The notes beneath the pieces were generated by a model. It had not been told where the DNA came from. It searched no databases and saw only the letters and a list, made by a program, of their open reading frames with translations. From Chara braunii (Eukaryota > Streptophyta > Charophyceae > Charales > Characeae), in NCBI GenBank assembly GCA_003427395.1, contig BFEA01000601.1:480582-534333 (forward strand): a stretch of DNA of 53,752 nucleotides. The letters run 5' to 3'. The first letter of the stretch is position 1, and each line of letters opens with the position of its first letter. This document shows positions 20,385-30,760 of the stretch, piece by piece. The position numbers were made by a program, and so were the translations under genes.

Positions 20385-21240
20385 TGCAATCAGACTTGCT
20401 TTCATTCACACTTTATATGCATGCCAACAGTAGCGCAGCAAACTGGCGACATACGCCCACTCAAAACTCAGAGATGTAGCAACCCAGATACAAGTTCACT
20501 TCCAATGGCTATGGCGATATAGCGTCCATAAAACTCTCTGTTCGGATACAGTGGATCATCCTGGATATCCCACACGCGTCTCCCTGAACACTCCCACACA
20601 CACTCACTGAACACTAGCTACAGCTATGGCGGCTATGGCCCCCTCTACCCTATCACTATGGCTACACTTCGTCTCTCTGCCCACTTCGTCTTCAGGCTCA
20701 CTGCAGACCTCCTTGCACAAGTCGCTTTGGCAGCGCTTCCGCATGGCTCACGCAGGAATGAATGAATGGCTGGGCGCTGCCTCTTGATTTATACTTCTTG
20801 ATTCATACTTCTGCAGCTCGTTGGTCTGGCCCTTTCCCATGCCCAAAGTGCACACAGTCCCATGCGGTACTTGCTTGACTGGACCAGGCTGCCTAGGACT
20901 GGGCTTGCTGACTCAGCACGGGCAGACTCCACCACTTGCCTCACCACTTGCCCACTTGCAACTTTGAAAGGCTACTACTGGGACCTTCCGGAAGGCCGTA
21001 GACTTGGCCTTTCGTGACTGTAGCAGCTACGACTTGACCCTTCTGGACTGTGGCAGCTACGACCTTGACCTTTCAGGAAAGCTACCGCTAGGACTTCTAG
21101 ACCTGACTAATACTCCTACTCGACAGGTCTACAGATCAAACTCATGCTACCTATGGACCCTATGACAACCTATCAACTGTTACAAATACACAGGTCGCGG
21201 GTGCAGCTCTACGGGTCAACACAGGTACTGTACACAGGTA
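20385..21240 (-). mobile_element. LTR family G, minus-strand copy
   Basis: This is homologous to the plus-strand copy ending at 33508. On the minus strand the shared features are a CCTGTGTATTYGTAGACAGTTG-like start region, TATAAATCAAGAGGCAGCGCC (TATA box at 20787-20793), GCGGAAGCGCTGCCA, GCCATAGC motifs and an end AGTCTGATTGCA. The right border is uncertain (21184 to about 21240). No target duplication was found. Confidence 0.6.
20787..20793 (-). promoter_or_regulatory. Putative TATA box in LTR G (minus copy)
   Basis: TATAAAT on the minus strand, conserved in the plus-strand copy at 33112-33118. Confidence 0.5.
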
Positions 21241-21535
21241 AGGTGGGGGCTAGGGATCGAGCCCTGGGATCTGCATCAGCTACTGCAAACTGGAGAATAT
21301 CGTTTCATTTCGTTAGAAACCACCGTTTTGGGCAATCCCGGCCCTTGGTATCGAAATCTTAAGGCCAGAACACACCGGAAGCGAAAGGCAGCGTTCCCTC
21401 CGCGGCCCACTTTGGGCAATCCCGGCCCCCGGTGCGCAGCGTTCCCTCCGCGGCCCACTTAGCTATAGGAGTTTGTTGTAGATTGTAGATAAAAATGCCA
21501 CCAGAACTGATGACAAAATTCCTCCAAAAGGTGGA
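21241..21535. repeat. Dispersed-repeat fragments around GATCGAGCCCTGGGATCTGCATC
   Basis: 21250-21310 is found inverted at about 31020-31075, including the B-box-like GATCGAGCC and a CTGCAAA.GGAG segment. Then a short duplication (GCAGCGTTCCCTCCGCGGCCCACTT) occurs twice between 21390 and 21460. There is no coding signal. Confidence 0.5.
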
Positions 21536-21539
21536 CCAA

Positions 21540-22808
21540 TGATCCAAGACATACACCTCTCTGGTCAGGAGATCCTGGTCCTCATTGCATCAATCTTCTC
21601 AATGCTATGGAGTGCCAGCGAAAGGCAGACCTGGGAAGGAAAGCAACAGCTTTACCTATGGACCCCTACCCCCTTTTCAAATTACACTTCAGTCCCAAGC
21701 TGGCGTGGAGAGATGTGGTGCTCAGCATTTGTGGATCCTTGACCCGGAACACCAAATCAAGGCACTTTAGACAAAATGGATCAGCACACTACTGACCCAG
21801 ATACCCTCCCTTGTAAATCCCTGGTCCTGACCAGCACTAGAGGTCTGGCCACATACCAGATGCTTCCCAATATTGATCATGCCCGAGTCCTGGTTCATGA
21901 AAGGCCCCTTACACTTCGTTCCCAAGGTGGGGTGGAGATATCTGGTGCTCAGCATTTGGGGATACTGGACCCGGAACAGAAAATCAAGGCTTTTCAAACA
22001 AAATGGGTCATCAAACTACTGACCCAAATACCCTCCCTTGGAAATCCCTCGGCCTGCCCAGCACTAGAGGTCTGGCCACATACCAGATGCTTCCCAACAT
22101 TGATCAGCCCTGGTCCATGAAAGGACCATCAAGCAACACAGAGGAACAGAGAGATAATCAAGACAAACCACTCTCCTATTGCTGACACCTAATAAAAAAC
22201 CTGAAAAGATCTTTCCGGCTAAGGTCCTCAACCAAAGCCCAAGGAGGAGGTGCTTCAGCAGACACCATTCTGCGACTCGGGTCTCGGCGATCAGCAAGGG
22301 AAACCCTGGACACTCACAAATGAAGGCTCCAGATGGGGAACCTGGTCGGAAAAGGGGGCCTCACAAATTAAATACATGTGGCATGACAAGCAAAAAAGAT
22401 GGAAAACCCACTCAGAACTTAGAGGGCCATTGAGGAGGCCACAAATTACAGGCAAACCTAAACTACTTACTCCTGCCAGTCCCGACAAAATGGACAACGC
22501 TGCTGAGAACAGCGTGTAAATGGCAGCGCGGAGACTGGGCAACCTGCCAGGAGGACACCCACCCAACCAACATCATGGCCTTCATCACAAAGGCAGACCG
22601 AGACAACAGCTGGCTCAGAATGTGGTACATGACGTGGCAGAAACAGGCCCCAACACAAGCACGGTCAATAGAACAAGAGCAGGTATCGGTCAAACAACTC
22701 CTTGTCTGCAAAATCAGGGTCATTGAGAACGAAGAGTACTCGGCCTATGCCCCGACCACCCCGACACACGGCCTAGAAATAGATCCTGTGAAATGGGCAT
22801 GGAACTGA
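21540..22808 (+). pseudogene. Possible LINE (non-LTR retrotransposon) ORF2 C-terminal remnant
   Basis: Several broken frames on the plus strand share a style: LTLRSQGGVEISGAQHLGILDPEQKIKAF, FQTKWVIKLLTQ (21776-22120), then KGASQIKYMWHDKQKRWKTHSEL (22250-22519) and WLRMWYMTWQKQ (22575-22808). Trp-rich, repeated KWV and RW motifs resemble the region after the RT of plant LINE ORF2 proteins, but I see no RT or endonuclease catalytic motif. A 228-bp tandem duplication (21694-21921, 21922-22130) repeats part of it. The frame ends at TGA 22806-22808. It could equally be another decayed repetitive protein gene. Confidence 0.35.
21694..22130 (+). repeat. Tandem duplication, 228-bp unit
   Basis: GTGCTCAGCATTTG, ACCCGGAACA..AAATCAAGGC, and ACATACCAGATGCTTCCCAA recur 228 bases apart. 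228 is a multiple of three, so the reading frame is preserved. Confidence 0.85.
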
Positions 22809-23885
22809 AAATGATGGAGCATGCTGAACAAAGATGGAACCTTACACAATAAGACTCGGATACAGTCTCAGGAAGAGGTCACAGGACACCGGTACGGTGC
22901 TGAAAACCTCACACAATAAGACTGTTACAAGCGTTGGAGACAGACTACATAGCACACTGGGTCAAAACCAAGAGAGAAGTAGTAGAAAACCCTGACAAGA
23001 AATCACAACAAGTTCGCAGTAGTAGTACTGGGTGCAGACATAATTGGGGTATTAAGCATATATAAGATAAAATTCAGCTTGCGCACAATGTCCATGGTCA
23101 TTGCACAAGCAGGAACGGATCAGGCGAAGGCTTCATCTCGGAGCCAACCCAATTCCTAACCCTAGGACGGTAGGCCCAGCATGAGCAGAGGGGACGTCCA
23201 AATGGGGCAAGGAACAAGCACAAGGCCCAAGACGAAGACACTTAGGGGCTCAGGCCAGCACTGGCAGCAACCAGCGAAACAGGGGAATTGAGAAGCCACG
23301 CACATGAGGAGACAGATAGCATGAAGGAGACGAAACCACAGCTGGCAGCCTGCTCTTGTGAGAGAGCCTGAGAGGGTTAAGGGCTTCATCAGGCACCAGC
23401 TGGAGAGAAACGCAAGGGCAGAGGCGATTATTCAGACCGTTGATCAGGAAGAGATGGGAGTTTTCCCAGAGTTTACAGGATCTCAGGCAGGTCACCAAGG
23501 TGGTCGAGGGGTTCACTCAGGCTGGTTTTCAGCATGTTGCTTGGAAGGGTGGATACTGACAAGGAAAGGGGGTCATAATCAAAGCATGGGCCTAACTGGC
23601 AGTAAATGCTTGCTGCACGAAGCAATTAAAGCTGTCAGGGATCCCTGGGCTGAGATGTGGGGAGGCGTTAGATGTGTGTCATAATCCAGAGACACTGGGC
23701 CAGGTTCCCAGCAGGTGCTGCTACCCACCAACAGAAAGGAGCTCATTTTGTTTATTAAAAAAATCAAAAAAGAACAGAAGAGAAAGCCCTCAAAAAGACC
23801 ATCCGCTACTCAAAGTCTGTGCCTTCGCTGTCAGGCTGCTCAGACGAGGGGCCGTGCGGTCTGCGGACGGCGAAGCCATTGTCAG
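22809..23885. other. No gene seen
   Basis: A short direct repeat, CTTACACAATAAGACT.G / CTCACACAATAAGACTG, is present near 22843 and 22912. ORFs up to 108 codons (23358-23684) lack recognisable motifs. This may be the 3' part of the preceding repeat. Confidence 0.35.
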
Positions 23886-24100
23886 CCTCTTAGGGCCTGC
23901 GTAGGAGGCTGTGCGCAAGCTACACCTAGGCTGTTGCTGCCAGTCGTTAAATGGTAGTATATGGCTCACTGAGAACCATCATCCACCTCTTACGGGCCTG
24001 TTAGGAGGCTGTGAGCATGCTACAGCCACGCTGTTGCTGCCAGTAGTTAAATGGGGTAGTATATGGCTCACTGAGAAACGCGAGCATTCAGCCCACAGGA
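23886..24100 (+). repeat. Tandem duplication, 109-bp unit
   Basis: CCTCTTA.GGGCCTG at 23886 and 23995 is followed in both by TAGGAGGCTGTG, GCTGTTGCTGCCAGT.GTTAAATGG and TAGTATATGGCTCACTGAGAA. Confidence 0.85.
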
Positions 24101-24558
24101 TAAGATTAGAGAGTCCTCAAATTGCCTCCCTTTCAAATGTGACAGGCTCGTTTAGTGATCTCTATTGCATGCATTCATAAGGGCCACTAACCTGAGTCAA
24201 CCACTCAGCAGACTGGCAAGGAATGCTTTGGTCGTTCATATAGCACTGACGAGATGCACACTAGTTACCTCATATGATAGCACCGTCTTTTCATCCCCCA
24301 CCTAAGGTGTGGGGGGTCAAATGCCATACACCGCTCGGGAGGCCCAGATCGTGATCCAGACATCTAGTTACAGACGATATTAACTACAACCCAGACGAAT
24401 AGGCATTTGCAAGGTGGCCTCGGCAGGCGTCCACCGCAGCCGCCCAGAAAAATTAGCCCCGGCCCTATGTGAAGGCCGTGGCAATAGAAAATTTCCCAGC
24501 CCTGAGTGAAGGCTGGCGTGAGGCATTCGGGAAGCAAGGCTGAGCGCAGCCTCTCCAA
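24101..24558. other. No gene seen
   Basis: A small GC-rich stem, CCCCCACCT / AGGTGTGGGGG, lies at 24294-24317. GCCCTGAGTGAAGGC at about 24500 recalls the CGCCCTAAGTGAAGGC repeats of LTR B and may mark a distantly related LTR leading into family F. Confidence 0.35.
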
Positions 24559-25077
24559 CTAATCGTTAGGCCTAGCCTGTCAGTTACTTGCAGAGTCTGC
24601 GGCCCAGGTACTCATTCCGCAAGGTTCTCAGTCTGGGAAGAGCCCCAGTTCAGGCAGCCGCTGCCTTCGGCAAGCAACAAAAGTGAGGAGGCTGGAGCAC
24701 TCCAGATTCGGAGACACTGGCTGCCAGCACTAGTTCTGGGGAGAGTGCATGCAGCCACACCAGCGCACAATGAAGAAGAAGGGAGAGGACCAGCCACATC
24801 ATAGCTGCTCCACCAGCAGCAGTAATAAAGAACGGTGGTGCTGGCATTGGGTAATCAGGGGAGAAGCAAAGCGGTGGGAACAGGCAGTCTTACCTGGCGA
24901 TGGCCTAAGAGCATGCAAGTGATAGTGAGATTCTGCAACATTGTTATAGAGGAGAGTGGACAGAAAAAGACAGAGTGTGAGGGAAATAAGTAGGCTGTGT
25001 ATAGAGAGAGAGTAGGGGAATACCATAGGCAGTCACATCACAGTAGAGCAGCTACATTGTGGTTGATTGATGGGTAG
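24559..25077 (+). repeat. Repeat family F, unit 1
   Basis: It runs from TAATCGTTAGGCCTAGCC to the GTGGTTGATTGATGGG segment. It shares with unit 2 CAAGGTTCTCAGTCTGGGAAGAGCCC, TTCAGGCAGCCGCTGCC, TCTGCTCCACCAGCAGCAG-like sequence, GCGGTGGGAACAGGC, CTTACCTGGCGATGG (here 24889) and GAGGAGAGTGGACAGAAAA. The composition (ATAGCTGC, CTTACCTG) is like the LTR families here. It is probably a fragment of an LTR arranged as a tandem pair. Confidence 0.6.
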
Positions 25078-25346
25078 ATCGACTAATCAGTAGGCCTAAC
25101 CCATCAGTTAGTTGCAGAGCCTCTAGCCCAGGAATTCATTCTACAAGGTTCTCAGTCTGGGAAGAGCCCTGTCCCAATTCAGGCAGCCGCTGCCTCCAGG
25201 AATCAACAAAAGCGAGGAGGCTACAGCACTCCAGACATTCGGAGGCACTGGCTGCCAGGACCAGCACTCATCGAAGAAGGGAAACGAGCAGCACACAAAA
25301 ATATCTGCTCCACCAGCAGCAGCAAAACCTGCAGTGGGTAGAAGAA

Positions 25347-25468
25347 GCAGCCGCCGTAAGACCGGGGGGGTAAGTGTTATTCGGAATGACTAGGCGTAAA
25401 GGGCACGTAGGCGGTGAAAAACGCGGGAAGAGGTGAAAGTTGCCAGCTCAATTGGTGGAATGCCTTGC
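25347..25468 (+). pseudogene. rrn18: Mitochondrial small-subunit rRNA fragment (nuclear mitochondrial insert)
   Basis: The stretch from GCAGCCGCCGTAAGACCGGG through TAAGTGTTATTCGGAATGAC, TAGGCGTAAAGGGCACGTAG and GCGGTGAA to AATTGGTGGAATGCC is the conserved '530 loop' region of bacterial-type SSU rRNA. The variant TTCGGAATGACT.GGCGTAAAGGGCACGTAGGCGGTGAA is, from memory, that of plant mitochondrial 18S rRNA rather than chloroplast 16S. Only about 120 bases are present, with substitutions in universally conserved positions (CCGCCGTAA for CCGCGGTAA), so it is a dead copy. It is missing from F unit 1, so it was inserted into unit 2. Confidence 0.85.
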
Positions 25469-25613
25469 TGGGGTTGGTAAGCAGGGAAGAAGCACAGCGG
25501 TGGGAACAGGCGGGGGTACCTGGCGATGGCCAAAGAACACACTTGTGGTAGTGAGACTCTGCAACGCCGTTAGGCGAGAGGAGAGTGGACAGAAAAGAAG
25601 AGTGTGAGGGTGA

Positions 25614-26696
25614 TGAAAGGCCTTCCACGATTCAGACCCCAAGTTCGAGTTTCAGGGTCAGAGGTCTGGGCCAAGAAAGGCCAAGTCGGTCAGTTTCAGA
25701 GAAGTCACAGTCGGGTACGTTAGCAGTCAAGTCCAACAGGCAGCCGGCAAATAGTCGCATCTCAGGGGTAAAATCACGTCTCATATTGGAAGTTATGTTG
25801 GAAAGTAACATCCCACGAGCGAAGGACACTTCCGCAGGCAAAAGTCGTGTCCCAGAGGCAGGAGTCACAATCCACAGTAAAAAGCCATGTGCCACAATCG
25901 AAAAGGCGTGGCTCAAAGGCCCAAGCAGCAGCACACCAGTGAAAATTCGGAAAAACTACCAGGCCCTGACATTCAGAAGCAAACAGGCCGTGGGGATGTG
26001 GTACCGGAACCAAGTCAAGCCCCAAGAAGCAGAGGCTGGCACGAGTTGAAGCTCGGTCCAAGACAATATAAGGACTGGCCAGCCTCCTCATTCGGAGATT
26101 ACTCGTTCGCATGAAGTGTGAAGTGCTGGGGCACCTGTGCGCTATTGTAAGGGGCGAAGCGCTGAGCCAGGGAGCTGCGCTAGTAGAGGGAGAGAGAGGG
26201 GGCAGCGATAGCTGCCCAGCGCTGGCAGAGGGAAGGCATCCATAGCTGCGCCAGTGCTAGTAGTTGGTAGCAGACCTCAGAGGGGGTAGTACAGTTAGCA
26301 GCACCAGTGCTTCTAGTTAGTAGCAGACCTCAGAAGGGGTAGTAGAGTTCGCAGCGGGTGTATTCAGAGTTGGTCCTTTAGTAGAAGGTGTGAGTGCATG
26401 CAAGGAGGGAGAGAAGACACAGGGAGGCAGTAGACAGAGAGAAGACCGAGAGAGAAGAGAGAAGAGCATCGGGAGAGATACTTACCTGAGTGGAGATACT
26501 GGTTACTTGGGTTTGAGCTGTTGAGCTCCTGTGACTGAAACTCTTAATTGCTTGTGTGATAATTTGTTGGAATTCTAAATCTGCGCTTACCTGGTCTTCG
26601 TTTCTCTGGCCTCCAGTGTGAACGTTGTGTGAACTCGTTCGTGCATGGTATGTGATTGTGTGCACTCATTGGTGGTGAACTAAGAGGTTCGTTGCA
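25614..26696 (+). mobile_element. Solo LTR, family D (copy 2)
   Basis: This is 1083 bases from TGAAAGGCCTTCC to TTCGTTGCA, matching copy 1 throughout and without a gap. It contains the U3 repeats (about 25780-25920), TATAAGG (26067-26073), ATCCATAGCTGCGCCAG (about 26231), ATACTTACCTG (26478-26488) and GCTTACCTGG (about 26587). It is inserted in F unit 2. The flanks GTGA and GAGA are an imperfect candidate target duplication. Confidence 0.75.
26067..26073 (+). promoter_or_regulatory. Putative TATA box in LTR D copy 2
   Basis: TATAAGG, identical in context to copy 1. Confidence 0.5.
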
Positions 26697-26880
26697 GAGA
26701 GAAGTAGGCTATGCATGGAGAGAGAGTAAGAGAACAACATAGGCGGTCACATCACAGTAGAGCTCCTACATTGTGGCTGCTTGATGACTGGAGTCCATAG
26801 CCATATAGCAGGAGAATAGCATAGGCGGTCACATTACCAGTAGAGCTCCTACATTGTGGTTGATTGACGAGTGGAGGAAA

Positions 26881-27997
26881 GAAATTGGGCTTTTTTCACC
26901 AAGAGGCTGCAGAGTCAGTATGTTCCCATTTGGTGAGCTCTTGACTTTGTCATTCTGCTTTCAACTTTGCTCATATACCTTGTTCGGCTCTGAATTTTTT
27001 GCTGCTTTACAAAATTTCTGCTCTCATTGATTGGTTCCTTGCACATTCATAGGTTAGCCGCAAAAATTGGAAGGATACAGAGGAGATGAGAATGGGCCCT
27101 GCACTAGGATGACACACAGAAGTGGAGATTTATCAAAAACAAAAAAAAAAAGGTGATCCTTTATGCTCATTTAGGAGTTTTTTCTTATTTCCGCTTCAAG
27201 GAATCCTAAAACGATTTTAATTCACATCCCTTCAAACCCTGTTAAGGCACTCCAATGCTCTCCTCAACCACCCAGGCACAGTGTTCGAAAACACCCTTCA
27301 GAATTCCGGATTTTTGTGTCACATGTATTTCCAACTGAGCAATCCCACACTACCTAAGATAGGTGTTGAAGGCAAACCAAACCAGACGTGTCCGTTCACT
27401 TCCCATACAGCCAGTCCAGAAGGTCCCACCCTTTACCTGCAAACCGGAGGTCTAGGCATGCATAATCTGGCAAATGCTCTCTATTTCAGGGTAAAATTTA
27501 TGGCGCTTAGCTTCTCCCAAGGCTCCGCTCACTCATGGAGGTCGAGGGTTAAAGAGATCGGCTTATTTACACTTTAGGAGGAAAGAATCTCAATCATTTA
27601 GATTAACACACTCTCAAACCTCCTTCACACCCATTACAGATCTAGACATGCATAGTTGCAAAATTGCTAGAATTATCGGGAAAAAATCTCAATCATTTTG
27701 ATCCCTAAATCCACCTTCAAACCTTTTAGCTCCCTTAAACCCCCTCATCTACCCACAAGAGAGCATTCCAAACAAATTAAACATCGTTCCCATCAATGGA
27801 CATTACAACCATACTGACACTCAGCCACCCGCAAACACAATTTTCGAAACAAATGCAGAATCATGTTTGTCATGCCATATGTGCACGTTCTACAAATACC
27901 AGTCCTTTGCTTAACTGTCTCTTCCAACCCTGAGGAGTGGGCGGCCCAGACAGACAGGCTGGTATAGACGACTGGGTAGTCCGGAGTGCGAGTTTAC
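26881..27997. other. Unannotated, probably intron or 3' flank of the RBM25-like gene
   Basis: This is lower-GC, non-repetitive looking sequence unlike the TE blocks. On the minus strand it lies downstream of the splice donor at 27996-27997, so it is expected to be intron. I looked for the rest of the RRM domain on the minus strand and did not see it. The small plus-strand ORF at 27281-27577 has no recognised motif. GGTTCCTTGCAC at about 27035 resembles the end of LTR E. Confidence 0.4.
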
Positions 27998-28335
27998 CTC
28001 AAGAATTTTCTTCAAAACGTCATCTTCAACTGTCGGTGCAATTTTCCCCACATATACTGTGGTATGTGGCTTCTCCAGAATAATAACCGGTGGGAGTGGG
28101 GGTGGAGGTGGTGGGGGGGGAGGAGGTGCTGCCACAATCTTGATGTCCGTGATGACACTTTGGGGAGGTCGCAACACCGCTGGCATTGACTTTGGCCCAC
28201 CAATGGACAGGGAGGGTCGACCACCAATCGAAGCTAGGACAGTTTGCGGAGGGGGACCCAGTGGCGGCCGTGGTGAGAAGATTGTTGGAGGCCTCAGGAT
28301 CGCGTTCCCAAATGCAGATGGCTGAAATCTAGGAC
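27998..28335 (-). CDS. RBM25: RBM25-like RNA-binding protein, exon with Pro-rich tract and start of RRM
   Basis: This is the only convincing host gene. The exon encodes 112 full codons: GPRFQPSAFGNAILRPP, a Pro/Gly-rich region, ten or so consecutive prolines, then LEKPHTTVYVGKIAPTVEDD, the RNP2 strand of an RRM. TTVYVGKIAPTVE before an RRM, after a poly-Pro region, is typical of plant RBM25, a spliceosome-associated U1 snRNP partner that influences 5' splice-site choice in the nucleus. The acceptor is TTTTGTGCAG just before 28335; the donor is GAG|GTAAAC at 27997-27996. The phases are 1 in and 0 out. The rest of the RRM and the RE-rich and PWI domains are not in view on this side. It is a partial gene in this window; large introns or truncation are both possible. 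Confidence 0.75.
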
Positions 28336-28805
28336 CTGCACAAAACAGTGAGATCATACAAGAAAGCTCACACTCCTGTCGTTAGGAACTGTGGAATCGC
28401 AAGTGATAAATGAGGCATATTCAGTGCCCCCTCCACAATATCCATCACATGGCAGAACATTCAAGCTATGGTGCTGTTAACAAACATGCCATTCAACAGC
28501 TAAGTCCACAGTCTAATTCTATTTCTTGCTCATCTTGAGCCATGATTCCACAGTGACCACTCTACTGCCGCAACCGTTCCCATCTAAACTCAATTTAACA
28601 GGATGCTTATACCAGGAACATGCACAAATTAACGACTTGCTGCAGCTCCCAAATCCATTCCTGCATCTCATGCTTGCCAACTCAGTTCATTGCCGCGGTT
28701 TCCATTTACTTTTCGAGAGAAGCTGTTACCTCTGTCCACGACAGAGCATCCAGATAATTTGTGCAAGTTCAGGGCAGGAATTTTTCAATAGATGTCATAC
28801 TTTAC

Positions 28806-28893
28806 CAGATCCCTGAGCCCTCCTCCGTACGGATCGGACAGCTGGAGCAGGCGAATCCATTGCACCAATCCGAAGATCCATTCCAATTCCTGT
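28806..28893 (-). CDS. RBM25: Probable preceding exon of the RBM25-like gene
   Basis: 88 bases on the minus strand between an acceptor (TTCTTACCGCAG) and a donor (TCTG|GTAAAG). It encodes TGIGMDLRIGAMDSPAPAVR and a basic RRRAQG stretch. It enters in phase 0 and leaves in phase 1, exactly matching the phase of the exon at 28335 (G|GT, Gly). The intervening intron would be 470 bases. The assignment rests on splice sites and phase, not on homology. The initiator Met could be one of the two Met in this exon or lie upstream. Confidence 0.5.
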
Positions 28894-29340
28894 CTGCGGT
28901 AAGAATTTTGAACATGTAGAACAGTTCACTAGGATCTGGGCTAAGGAATGTGAGCAGACTTCGAGAAATAACCATCCAGTCCTTACAATTGTTTGTCCCA
29001 ATTTGCCATTCATAATAACAATAGATGTGACTCAACGTGGAATAGGTGTTGCGCTTCAGTAAAAAGAAGGAAATAACTTTAGCCCTGTTGAGTTCATCAC
29101 AAGAAGAGTTGCATGCACACTGCACATAGCACTGAAGCATAAAGAAAATGATCCTGATGCTGTATAAGTTTGACCATGAGGCTCCAGCGGAGCAAGACTC
29201 AGGGGCCCGCTGCACAACTCGTCAAATCTGAGAAAGACAAAAACTGTGGCGGATGCATCCTTCCACATTGTAGTACGAGATACATTCTTCGTGCACATTT
29301 GGTGGATAGTGCAGCAAGGCCCTCAACCACAACTTTTAGA
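28894..29340 (-). other. Upstream region of the RBM25-like gene
   Basis: No further exon is recognised. ORFs on either strand (e.g. 28802-29215, 29056-29298 minus) show no domain. It probably contains intron or 5' untranslated sequence. Confidence 0.35.
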
Positions 29341-30760
29341 TGCACTCAACCCTTCATCCCCCAGACTTCACTGATTGATCCAGCCCCCCTCCTCCTGTCT
29401 GCCTTTCTCATCCACCCTAACGTCCCTTAAAGAATTGCCTCCCCGTCCTCTCATCCTTTGTCCCATTCCGCTCACACAATGCATTGCTCTCTGCTCGCTG
29501 TCCCCACCTTCTCCCCGATGTCTCACCTCCCCCTCCTCCTCATGCCCTCCACTGACCCAAACTCAATGCTATGTGTCCTCTCTTCGTCCACATTACCCAC
29601 CTGACGTCCCCTAATCATCGCTCGTATCCATTTTTAGTCCCCTCCCAACCTTGAGGGCGCGTTGCCTCCCCAAGTCTCCATCCCCATCTTCCCCCTGACA
29701 TCCCCATGTGTGTCACCTCATGCTCGGCTTCCCTGCTTCTGCCTACCGGGTCATCCCCTTGCATGGCCTTCACGTGCTTCCCCTCTCATCCCCATCTTCC
29801 CCCTGATGCCCCCACTGTCTTCCACCTCATATTCTTGTCTGGCCCCCCTTCTCCCCACCAACCTCTCCCCGTCCTTCCCATACCATTCGCCCCCCCCTGT
29901 GTGCCCCCCTTCCCATCATTCTCATCATCCTGTTGACCACTCATATGCATGGTCTTTGTGCCCATCCCTAGTCCTGTAAGAGCATCCTGGGGCGTGCTGC
30001 CCCCCCCCCTCTCCATTGTCTTCACCCCCGTGACCTCCCATCCGCGTCCCTCCTCGACTCTCCCACTGCATTAGCCCCCAACCTCCCTTGGTGCCCTGTC
30101 TCCTTCCCATGTCCACCCAACCTCTGTCAACTCATCGCCTTGCCCGCCCTTCCTTGCTTTTTTGTTCCCTCCACATTCCTCAATGCTTTGTGACGTCCAT
30201 TTCTTCGCCCCAGTTGTCACAAAGTGTGTCCCCTTGTCCACTTGCCCATCTCCTTCTCCCCTCATTCTCCAGATGGTATGCCTCTCATCCTCTACATAAC
30301 CTCCGGACGTACAGGTTTACGTTCAAAGGACAGGCGGGACCATGATAGGATCTGTGTGTATGTCTCAGGTTGTTGGGGGGAGAGAGGTCTCCTGCGTAGC
30401 ACAAAAATTATCATATGCCCCAAATAACCGAAAATTTGGGAATAGGGCCATCTGCCTAACTGAAGGCATACTCATATGCATGGTCTTTGTGCCCATCCCT
30501 AGTCCTGTAAGAGCATCCTGGGGCGTGCTGCCTCCCCCCCTCTCCATTGTCTTCATCCCCGTGACCTCCCATCCGCGTCCCTCGTCGACTCTCCCACTGC
30601 ATTAGCCCCCAACCTCCCTTGGTGCCCTGTCTCCTTCCCATGTCCACCCAACCTCTGTCAACTCATCGCCTTACCCGCCCTTCCTTGCTTTTTTGTTCCC
30701 TCCACATTCCTCAACGCTTTGTGACGTCCATTTCTTCGCCCCAGTTGTCACAGCGTCCAT
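29341..30760. repeat. Long pyrimidine-rich tract with 280-bp direct repeat
   Basis: The plus strand is dominated by C and T (CCCCATCTTCCCCCTGATGCCC-like phrases) for more than 1.3 kb. A block, CATATGCATGGTCTTTGTGCC to CCCAGTTGTCAC, is present at 29942-30221 and 30473-30752, nearly identical, 531 bases apart. Long P/S/L-rich plus frames and G/R-rich minus frames are products of the composition. On the minus strand, the strand of the RBM25-like gene, it is purine-rich and lies upstream. Confidence 0.7.

Larger units (their letters stand above)
25078..26880 (+). repeat. Repeat family F, unit 2, interrupted by a mitochondrial rRNA piece and by LTR D
   Basis: It follows unit 1 directly. It differs by an insert of SSU rRNA-like sequence at about 25347-25468 and by LTR D copy 2 at 25614-26696. 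The flanks of D (AGTGTGAGGG and GAAGTAGGCT) are continuous in unit 1 (24976-24998). A further small duplication (CATAGGCGGTCACAT... ACATTGTGG), period 82, is at 26738-26872. Confidence 0.65.

Noticed and set aside
29662-29979. Proline-rich open frame next to the RBM25-like exons
   Set aside because: It is on the opposite strand, within the pyrimidine-rich tract, and explained by composition.
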